Below, one piece after another: positions 1 to 4,940 of a stretch of DNA of 6,606 nt. Origin of the DNA: Alphaproteobacteria bacterium (GTDB lineage: Bacteria; Pseudomonadota; Alphaproteobacteria; Sphingomonadales; Emcibacteraceae); assembly GCA_002401545.1 (NCBI GenBank), contig NVTJ01000021.1, positions 12,096 to 18,701 of the forward strand. Reading direction: 5' to 3'. Position numbers and translations under genes: made by a program. The number at the start of each line of letters is the position of its first letter. Position 1 is the first letter of the stretch. Below the pieces are notes generated by a model. It had not been told where the DNA came from and made no database searches. It was given only the letters and a program-made list of their open reading frames with translations.

Positions 1-1
1 C

Positions 2-157
2 GCCACACGCAAGGATGATGATTTATACAGGATAATTTTTAACGGTGGTGAAGCAGAAGGCATGAGTTTTGAAATGCCACCCTGGGATGGTATTCTGGAA
101 GAAAATGAGATTAACGGGATAATTAAATATCTCAGATCATTTAAGAAAGCAGAATAG
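2..157 (+). CDS. C-terminal fragment of a class I c-type cytochrome (5' end outside window)
   Basis: This reading frame is open from the left edge and ends at TAG 155-157, giving 51 visible residues. The visible part has the layout of the distal half of a class I cytochrome c domain. A short segment containing 'FNGGEAEGM' leads into 'MPPWDG', whose Met (visible residue 25) is the likely sixth heme-iron ligand. A final amphipathic helix follows ('ENEINGIIKYLRSF'), as in the C-terminal helix of this fold. The CxxCH heme-binding motif and any signal peptide would lie upstream of the window, so the subfamily and electron partner cannot be told. Such domains are normally periplasmic or membrane-anchored electron carriers. 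The next gene on the same strand begins 31-46 nt downstream with no terminator visible between them, so co-transcription is possible. The fold assignment is fairly secure; the exact identity is unknown. Confidence 0.72.
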   Translation, partial: ATRKDDDLYRIIFNGGEAEGMSFEMPPWDGILEENEINGIIKYLRSFKKAE

Positions 158-188
158 GCGGTGAGTGCTAAAGCTTTGATGTTATTTT

Positions 189-1193
189 ATGTGGAGTGAT
201 ATTTTGTTATCTGATAAAAATCGTGCAGTTCCCTTCATCAAGAAACCCTTGCTCACCGTGATCATTGATACGGAGGAGGAATTTGACTGGGCGAAACCTT
301 TCGCGCGGGCCAACAGGTCAGTGGATAATATAGCCCATCAGCATCTGGCACAGAAGATTTTCAGGAAATACGGCATTGTGCCAACCTATTGCATTGATTA
401 TCCCGTGGCCCGGAATGATCAGGCGGTGGCTATCCTTTCGGCATGGGCCGATCAGGGGGAATGCCTTATCGGCACCCACCTGCATCCCTGGGTCTCCCCC
501 CCCTATGATGAAGAGGTCAGCAATGTTAATTCCTATGCCGGAAATCTGCCTTACGAACAGGAGAGAGATAAGTTAGCAATTCTGACAGATTTTATCGAGA
601 AAAGATGCGGACGGCGGCCAGAGATATTCAAGGCGGGAAGATATGGCCTCGGGCCAAATACGGCGCGGATTCTGAAGGAATTGGGTTACAGGGTGGATAC
701 CAGTGTGGTTGCGGGCACCAGTTTTTCCCATGATTCCGGTCCAGATTTCATTGGCTTGCCGACACAACCCTATTGGTTTGATGTGGCGGGCGAGAAAATC
801 CTCGAACTTCCCCTTACCAGGGGCTATGACGGATTGCTGGCAAAATGGGGCGGTTTTTTATACCCCAGGCTGGCCGGGCCGACGGGACTGCGGTCACTGA
901 TGGCCGGGGTTCTGGTCAAAAGCGGCTTGCTGGAGCGTATCCCCCTGACACCGGAAGGGATCAGAGCCGAAGATCAGATGCGGATGGTCCGGCGCGAGGT
1001 CACCTTTGGCCATAATTATTTCAACTATGCCTATCACAGTTCATCTTTGATGGTGGCCGGGGCGCCCTATGTGAGGAATGATCAGGAGCTGGAAATATTT
1101 CTTGCGGATATGGATGTTTTCTTTGACTTTTTCATCAATCAGTTGGGCGGCGAGCATAAAACGCCGCTGGAGATGTATGATTTACTGTCCTGA
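189..1193 (+). CDS. Polysaccharide deacetylase family protein (WalW-like)
   Basis: This gene encodes 334 residues from the ATG at 189. It resembles the NodB/CE4-superfamily deacetylases annotated as WalW-like in Proteobacteria, which are expected to remove acyl groups (typically N-acetyl) from cell-surface or secreted polysaccharide. The substrate is unknown. Visible motifs, numbered from this ATG: 'IDTEEEFDW' (residues 26-34), the acidic metal/catalytic motif; 'GTHLHPW' (95-101), likely metal-binding His97 and His99; 'FKAGRYG' (147-153), the Arg-containing motif; and 'YHSSSL' (282-287) near the C-terminus with a late His. There is no signal peptide or membrane segment, so the protein appears cytoplasmic. 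The ATG has no recognisable Shine-Dalgarno. An in-frame TTG at 204 is preceded by GGAG at 192-195 with good spacing and would give 329 residues; the ATG is kept only as the outer boundary. The 3' end overlaps the convergent hydrolase gene by 12 bp. The family is confident; the biological role is inferred. Confidence 0.85.
   Translation: MWSDILLSDKNRAVPFIKKPLLTVIIDTEEEFDWAKPFARANRSVDNIAHQHLAQKIFRKYGIVPTYCIDYPVARNDQAVAILSAWADQGECLIGTHLHPWVSPPYDEEVSNVNSYAGNLPYEQERDKLAILTDFIEKRCGRRPEIFKAGRYGLGPNTARILKELGYRVDTSVVAGTSFSHDSGPDFIGLPTQPYWFDVAGEKILELPLTRGYDGLLAKWGGFLYPRLAGPTGLRSLMAGVLVKSGLLERIPLTPEGIRAEDQMRMVRREVTFGHNYFNYAYHSSSLMVAGAPYVRNDQELEIFLADMDVFFDFFINQLGGEHKTPLEMYDLLS
191..198 (+). promoter_or_regulatory. 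Candidate ribosome binding site for a TTG start at 204
   Basis: The sequence GTGGAGTG contains GGAG at 192-195, eight bases before the in-frame TTG at 204-206. The ATG at 189 has only AT-rich sequence with no purine-rich motif upstream. This spacing argues that translation of the deacetylase may begin at 204, making residues 1-5 of the longer form untranslated. This is an inference from spacing alone. Confidence 0.45.
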
Positions 1194-2036
1194 AATCAGC
1201 CAGTCGGCAGTGCTTGTTGCGACCTTGACACGCCAGCTTTCGCTGGAGAATGTATGATCGGTTTCTGCAATATCAATCCGCTGTGATATTTTCTCCCGGA
1301 TGGTTTTTTGCCATGCTTTATCTGAGGAAATCAGGTCATCAAATTCACGCGCAACCAGATCCTGTTCGCTCATGATAAGCAGGGTTTTTCCCTGAAAAGC
1401 GGCGAGGCCGGACAACATCCGTTCCGGGAAGGGACGGACATCTTTTTCGGCAAGGGCTTTTCCGGGGGCAAAGGCCTGTCTGATATTTGACAAAAATCCG
1501 GATAATGCTGATTTTATATTGAGATGGCCGGAAAATATCTTCCGCCAGAATGCCGGGTTTTTCAACCGGTCCAGATAATAATGTTTGATCGTGGCGCGGG
1601 CGAGACCGCTTGTCGACCTGACCCAGGGGTTGGCCAGAATAATATGGGAGACGGCCTTGTGACGCGCTGCACCCAGAAGCAGGGCAGAGGCCCCCTCGCA
1701 TAACCCCCATATGGCCACTGATGTTATCCCGGATGTTCGTTTCAGGAACTCATCAATAGCATGATCTATATCCGGCGTGACATGTTCAAAACCGGCAGGA
1801 CTGCCATCACTGTCCCCAATGCCCTGATAATCAAAACGCATGACGGGAATACCGCGCGCCGCACAATGGCGGGCCATATGAACATATTGGCGGTGGGCGC
1901 CGATACGATATTGGGGACCACCGACAACAATCAATAATCCAACTTTACCTGTATATTGCTCCGGATTATGGATAATCCCGATGAGCAGGTTTTGCTGGTC
2001 GCCTGAGAAGGTAAAAGCTGTTTCTGTAAAATTCAT
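1182..2036 (-). CDS. Alpha/beta hydrolase, exosortase A system-associated hydrolase 1 type
   Basis: This gene encodes 284 residues on the minus strand. It matches my recollection of the exosortase A system-associated hydrolase 1 family (TIGR03100 type): 'VVGGPQYRIGAHRQY' (residues 37-51, including the oxyanion-side loop), 'GIPVMRFDYQGIGDSDG' (62-78), 'WGLCEGAS' (110-117), 'ANPWVR' (135-140) and 'KHYYLDRL...FWRKIFSG' (151-170). The nucleophile elbow is G-L-C-E-G, so the predicted nucleophile is Cys113 rather than Ser. Asp226 ('SEQDLVAR') and His261 ('ETDHTF') are well placed to complete a Cys-Asp-His triad. No signal peptide is seen, so it is probably cytoplasmic. In genomes with the type 1 exosortase/PEP-CTERM system this family usually occurs with a second hydrolase and polysaccharide genes. 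Here only a deacetylase is adjacent, and no exosortase (xrtA/epsH) is in the window. Substrate and reaction are unknown. The start has only a weak upstream AGG. Confidence 0.85.
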   Translation of the reverse strand: MNFTETAFTFSGDQQNLLIGIIHNPEQYTGKVGLLIVVGGPQYRIGAHRQYVHMARHCAARGIPVMRFDYQGIGDSDGSPAGFEHVTPDIDHAIDEFLKRTSGITSVAIWGLCEGASALLLGAARHKAVSHIILANPWVRSTSGLARATIKHYYLDRLKNPAFWRKIFSGHLNIKSALSGFLSNIRQAFAPGKALAEKDVRPFPERMLSGLAAFQGKTLLIMSEQDLVAREFDDLISSDKAWQKTIREKISQRIDIAETDHTFSSESWRVKVATSTADWLISGQ

Positions 2037-2132
2037 TGAACCTGTTTTCTTGATTTTCCGGTGAATTTTAGCTCAGATGGATAAAGAATGCATGAATAAT
2101 TTCTTTTACATTTAAAATTCTGTTACGATAAA

Positions 2133-2146
2133 TTGATTTCGATCAA
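2133..2146. promoter_or_regulatory. FNR/Anr/Dnr-type binding site upstream of norC
   Basis: TTGATTTCGATCAA is a perfect match to the FNR-family consensus TTGAT-N4-ATCAA, and the spacer makes it an almost complete palindrome. It lies in the divergent region between the hydrolase gene and norC, 121 bp before the norC start. If it acts as a class II activator site (centre near -41.5), transcription toward norC would start near 2181. The AT-rich stretch TACTAAATAT (2166-2175) lies where a -10 element would be expected, although its match to TATAAT is weak. The site is typical of nor promoters controlled by low oxygen (FNR/Anr) or by NO (Dnr). Sequence alone does not say which regulator binds. Being palindromic, it could also affect the divergent hydrolase gene. 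Confidence 0.85.
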
Positions 2147-2193
2147 GGACTTTAAAAGGTGTATTTACTAAATATCTTTATGGGAAGGGGTGT

Positions 2194-2204
2194 ATCAACT
2201 TGAT
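2194..2204. repeat. Everted pair of FNR-like half-sites (ATCAA-C-TTGAT)
   Basis: ATCAACTTGAT is an 11-bp inverted repeat made of the two half-sites of the FNR consensus in outward orientation, separated by one base. It lies 47 bp downstream of the perfect FNR box and 63 bp before norC, so probably within the norC 5' leader. It does not match a normal FNR site because the half-sites are reversed relative to each other. It may be chance in AT-rich DNA. Confidence 0.3.
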
Positions 2205-2267
2205 TTTCGGGGTGGAACAGGGGTGATGACCTTCTTCTGAAATAATAATAGTGAGGAGAAATCTATT

Positions 2268-2723
2268 ATGTCGGAAGGAATGACCAAGACGGCGGCTCGC
2301 AATATCTTCTTTGGCGGGACGATTTTCTTTTTTGTGATATTTGTGTCTCTGACGGTTCAGAGCCATTTTTATATCCTGAATGAGAGTACGGACGTGGCCA
2401 CGTTGACAGAATCTGTCGAGCGCGGCAAACGGGTATGGGAGAAGAATTCCTGTATCAATTGTCACACCATATTCGGTGAGGGCGCGTATTTCGCGCCGGA
2501 ACTGGGCAAGGTCTGGATAAAATTTGGCGGTGATGAGGATGCCGAAGGGGGCCGTGAGGCCCTGAAAGCCTGGATGGAAGCCATGCCGACCGGTATCGAA
2601 GGCCGCCGGCAAATGCCTCAGTTCAATCTGACGGATCAGGAACATGAAGATTTGGCCGCTTTTTTTGAATGGATCAGCCGAATTGATACTCAGAACTGGC
2701 CTCCTACGCCAGATGATGAATAA
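2268..2723 (+). CDS. norC: Nitric oxide reductase subunit C (cytochrome c)
   Basis: NorC is the membrane-anchored cytochrome c subunit of bacterial cNOR. It passes electrons from periplasmic donors to NorB. The protein has 151 residues, the usual size. An uncleaved N-terminal transmembrane anchor spans about residues 12-31. The periplasmic heme domain has C62-I-N-C65-H66 as the heme c attachment site and Met116 ('RRQMPQF') as the probable axial ligand. Also typical are 'HTIFGEGAYFAPELGKVW' after the heme motif and the terminal 'FFEWISRIDTQNWPP'. The ATG at 2268 is supported by GAGGAG at 2253-2258 with 9-nt spacing; the next in-frame ATG at 2280 has its AGGA too close to the start. norB follows after 18 nt, so the two are surely co-transcribed. 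Expression is probably driven from the promoter with the FNR/Dnr box at 2133-2146. Nothing is missing or unusual in the protein. Confidence 0.97.
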   Translation: MSEGMTKTAARNIFFGGTIFFFVIFVSLTVQSHFYILNESTDVATLTESVERGKRVWEKNSCINCHTIFGEGAYFAPELGKVWIKFGGDEDAEGGREALKAWMEAMPTGIEGRRQMPQFNLTDQEHEDLAAFFEWISRIDTQNWPPTPDDE

Positions 2724-2741
2724 GGGAGAGGAAGTAATATT

Positions 2742-4067
2742 ATGAAATATCAAACACAAAGATTGGCCTATCCCTATTTTATAGCGGCGATGGGCCTGTT
2801 CGTGGCACAGGTGCTTGGCGGATTGATTGCCGGGACGATTTATGTCTTTCCGAATTTTCTGTCGGAAATTCTGCCCTTTAATATCATTCGCATGATTCAT
2901 ACCAACGCGCTGATTGTCTGGCTTCTGATGGGCTTTTTCGGGGCGGCTTATTTTTTGCTGCCGGAAGAAACCGAAACGGAAATCCACAGCCCGAAGATTG
3001 CATGGATTCAATTCTGGATGTTCCTGCTGGGGGCTGTGGCCACCGTTGTTGGTTATCTGTTCGGCATTCACGAAGGCCGTGAATTTCTGGAACAACCCTT
3101 ATGGTTCAAAATCGACATTGTGATTATAGCTCTGTTGTTCATGTATAATATCAGCATGACCCTGTACAAAGGCAAGAGGACGGCGGTGGCCATTATTCTG
3201 GTCATGGGCCTGTGGGGTCTGACGGTGTTCTTCCTGTTTGCTTTCTATAACCCGGCCAATCTGGCACTGGATAAAATGTACTGGTGGTATGTTGTTCATC
3301 TTTGGGTGGAAGGTGTATGGGAACTGATACTGGCGGCTATTCTGGGCTTCCTGTTGATCAAATTGACCGGGGTTGACCGGGAAGTTATTGAAAAATGGCT
3401 TTATGTCATCGTCGGCCTGGCCCTCTTCTCAGGATTGCTGGGCACGGGGCACCATTATTACTGGATTGGAACCCCCGGTTACTGGCAATGGCTGGGCAGC
3501 ATTTTCTCGGCTCTGGAAGTCTTTCCGTTTCTGGCGATGGTGATCTTCTCATTTTATGTTGTGAAGAAAAGCAGTCGCAACCATCCCAATAAAGCCGCCC
3601 TGCTCTGGGTGCTGGGTTGCACAGTCCTGTCTTTCTTCGGGGCCGGGGTCTGGGGTTTCATGCATACGCTGGCACCGATCAACTATTATAGCCACGGCAC
3701 ACAGGTTACCGCCTCTCATGCTCATCTGGCTTTTTACGGCGCTTATGTGATGATCAATCTGGCGATTATTACCTATGCCATGCCGCATCTGCGCGGTCAG
3801 CAGCCCTATAACCAGAATCTGAATATGTGGGCCTTCTGGATCACCAGTGCGGGGATGTGTTTTATGACCTTCACCTTAACGGCGGCCGGTATTCTGCAAA
3901 CCCATCTGCAACGGGTTCTGGGCATGGACTTCATGGAGGTTCAGGAACAGATTGCACTGTTCTACTGGATGCGGCTTGGGTCTGGACTTGTTGTGGTTCT
4001 GGGTGTGTTGCTTTTTGTTTATGCAATCTTCTCCAAAGCCCGCGAAGAACAGGCAACAGCCGGTTAA
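2742..4067 (+). CDS. norB: Nitric oxide reductase subunit B (catalytic, heme b/b3-FeB)
   Basis: NorB is the catalytic integral-membrane subunit, a member of the heme-copper oxidase superfamily. It reduces two NO to N2O at a heme b3/non-heme FeB centre. The 441 residues form a highly hydrophobic protein with about twelve membrane segments. All expected metal ligands are visible: His53 ('MIHTNA') and His328 for low-spin heme b, His326 for heme b3 ('SHAHLAF'), and His186 ('VVHLWVEGVWE'), His237 and His238 ('GTGHHYYW') for FeB. Conserved glutamates Glu190, Glu194 and Glu259 are also present. Spacings between these residues match those I know from the Pseudomonas enzyme (51 between the first FeB His and the HH pair, 88 from HH to the heme b3 His). 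The protein starts close to the first helix and lacks the long N-terminal extension of quinol-dependent qNor, consistent with a NorC partner. AGAGGA at 2727-2732 supports the ATG. Confidence 0.98.
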   Translation: MKYQTQRLAYPYFIAAMGLFVAQVLGGLIAGTIYVFPNFLSEILPFNIIRMIHTNALIVWLLMGFFGAAYFLLPEETETEIHSPKIAWIQFWMFLLGAVATVVGYLFGIHEGREFLEQPLWFKIDIVIIALLFMYNISMTLYKGKRTAVAIILVMGLWGLTVFFLFAFYNPANLALDKMYWWYVVHLWVEGVWELILAAILGFLLIKLTGVDREVIEKWLYVIVGLALFSGLLGTGHHYYWIGTPGYWQWLGSIFSALEVFPFLAMVIFSFYVVKKSSRNHPNKAALLWVLGCTVLSFFGAGVWGFMHTLAPINYYSHGTQVTASHAHLAFYGAYVMINLAIITYAMPHLRGQQPYNQNLNMWAFWITSAGMCFMTFTLTAAGILQTHLQRVLGMDFMEVQEQIALFYWMRLGSGLVVVLGVLLFVYAIFSKAREEQATAG

Positions 4068-4090
4068 CCAATCGGTTTTCAACCCTTATC

Positions 4091-4125
4091 AAAGGCGGTG
4101 GCGGTTTTACTGTCACCGCCTTTTT
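4091..4125 (+). terminator. Intrinsic-terminator-like hairpin between norB and norQ
   Basis: A 10-bp perfect stem, AAAGGCGGTG (4091-4100) with CACCGCCTTT (4114-4123), encloses a 13-nt loop and ends in a run of five T (4121-4125). The 5' arm carries a tandem copy, GGCGGT at 4094-4099 and again at 4100-4105. A second, shorter fold, 4100-4105 with 4115-4120, is therefore also possible. The hairpin begins 23 nt after the norB stop and ends 14 nt before the norQ start. With its short T tail it may be a leaky terminator that lowers norQD expression relative to norCB. No separate norQ promoter is obvious. Confidence 0.72.
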
Positions 4126-4139
4126 CAGGTAAAGAAGTT

Positions 4140-4940
4140 ATGGATGCACAAATAATGAACAAAGAAGAAATTCCTTTCTATATGCCATCGGCGAATGAAT
4201 GTGAGCTTTTCGAGGTTGCTTTCCGGTCCCGTCTGCCGGTGATGCTGAAAGGGCCGACGGGTTGCGGCAAGACCCGCTTTGTCGCCCATATGGCGGCGCG
4301 TCTGGGATTGACCCTGACCACCGTTTCCTGTCATGATGACCTGACAGCAGCGGACCTTACGGGTCGTTATCTGCTCAAAGGCGGCGAAACCCATTGGGTT
4401 GACGGCCCCCTGACCGGAGCTGTGCGGGGGGGCGGCATATGTTACCTTGATGAAATTGTTGAAGCCCGCAAGGATGTGACGGTTGTCCTCCATCCTCTGA
4501 CCGACGACCGGCGCATGTTGCCATTGGAGCGCACCGGGGAATTGCTTGAGGCCCCCGATGATTTCATGATGGTGATCTCCTATAATCCGGGCTATCAGAA
4601 TATCCTGAAATCCCTGAAGCCCAGTACAAGGCAACGTTTTATCGGCATTCATTTTGATTATCCGCCAGCCCAGCAGGAAGTGGATATTATCTGTCAGGAA
4701 ACCGGACTTGACCGCGTTCGCTGTGTGCCATTGGTCAATCTGGCCCGCAGTATAAGGAATTTAAAGGACCTTGATCTGGAAGAAGGGGCGTCAACAAGGC
4801 TGCTGGTCTATTGCGCCACCCTGATTATGGCCGGGGTTTCGCCGCTGGAAGCCGCCGAGGCCACATTGATTGAACCGCTGAGCGATGATGAGGGGGCCAA
4901 GGCGGGGTTGATGGAAGTGGTACAGGCTACTTTTGGATAG
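4140..4940 (+). CDS. norQ: NorQ, MoxR/CbbQ-type AAA+ ATPase for NO reductase activation
   Basis: NorQ is a cytoplasmic AAA+ ATPase of the CbbQ/NirQ/NorQ family. It acts with the VWA protein NorD to activate cNOR, probably by allowing iron into the FeB site. From the ATG at 4140 the protein has 266 residues, the usual length. Walker A is 'GPTGCGKT' (residues 38-45), Walker B 'ICYLDE' (100-105), sensor 1 is probably Asn149 in 'ISYNPGYQ', and the arginine-rich 'STRQRF' (162-167) is the expected arginine-finger region. An upstream in-frame ATG at 4098 lies inside the terminator hairpin and would add 14 residues unlike the family. ATG 4140 is preceded by AGG (4127-4129) and AAAGAAG (4131-4137), so it is preferred; ATG 4155 has no ribosome binding site. 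The stop codon TAG directly abuts the norD start, indicating translational coupling. Confidence 0.95.
   Translation: MDAQIMNKEEIPFYMPSANECELFEVAFRSRLPVMLKGPTGCGKTRFVAHMAARLGLTLTTVSCHDDLTAADLTGRYLLKGGETHWVDGPLTGAVRGGGICYLDEIVEARKDVTVVLHPLTDDRRMLPLERTGELLEAPDDFMMVISYNPGYQNILKSLKPSTRQRFIGIHFDYPPAQQEVDIICQETGLDRVRCVPLVNLARSIRNLKDLDLEEGASTRLLVYCATLIMAGVSPLEAAEATLIEPLSDDEGAKAGLMEVVQATFG

Noticed and set aside
2063..2120. tRNA-like text (TAGCTCAGATGGATA, like a D-arm) flanked by complementary ends.
   Set aside because: The span is only 58 nt, the D-stem has no proper partner, and no T-arm GGTTCGA or anticodon arm can be found, so it is not a tRNA or a clear remnant.
2080..2125. Possible NsrR (NO-sensing repressor) operator in the AT-rich region upstream of norC.
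   Set aside because: I could not align a convincing dyad to the known NsrR pattern; the similarity is only AT-richness and one 'ATGCAT'-like core.
2178..3095. A 305-codon open frame on the minus strand across norC and the start of norB.
   Set aside because: It lies opposite two unmistakable nor genes, its translation has no recognisable domain, and it would cover the norC leader. It is a shadow frame.
4098..4139. Upstream in-frame ATG that would lengthen NorQ by 14 residues.
   Set aside because: It sits inside the hairpin stem between norB and norQ, lacks a ribosome binding site, and the extra residues do not look like NorQ. ATG 4140 is better placed.
4125..4652. A 175-codon minus-strand open frame opposite norQ.
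   Set aside because: It is antisense to the Walker A and Walker B coding region of norQ and has low-complexity, non-family-like composition.
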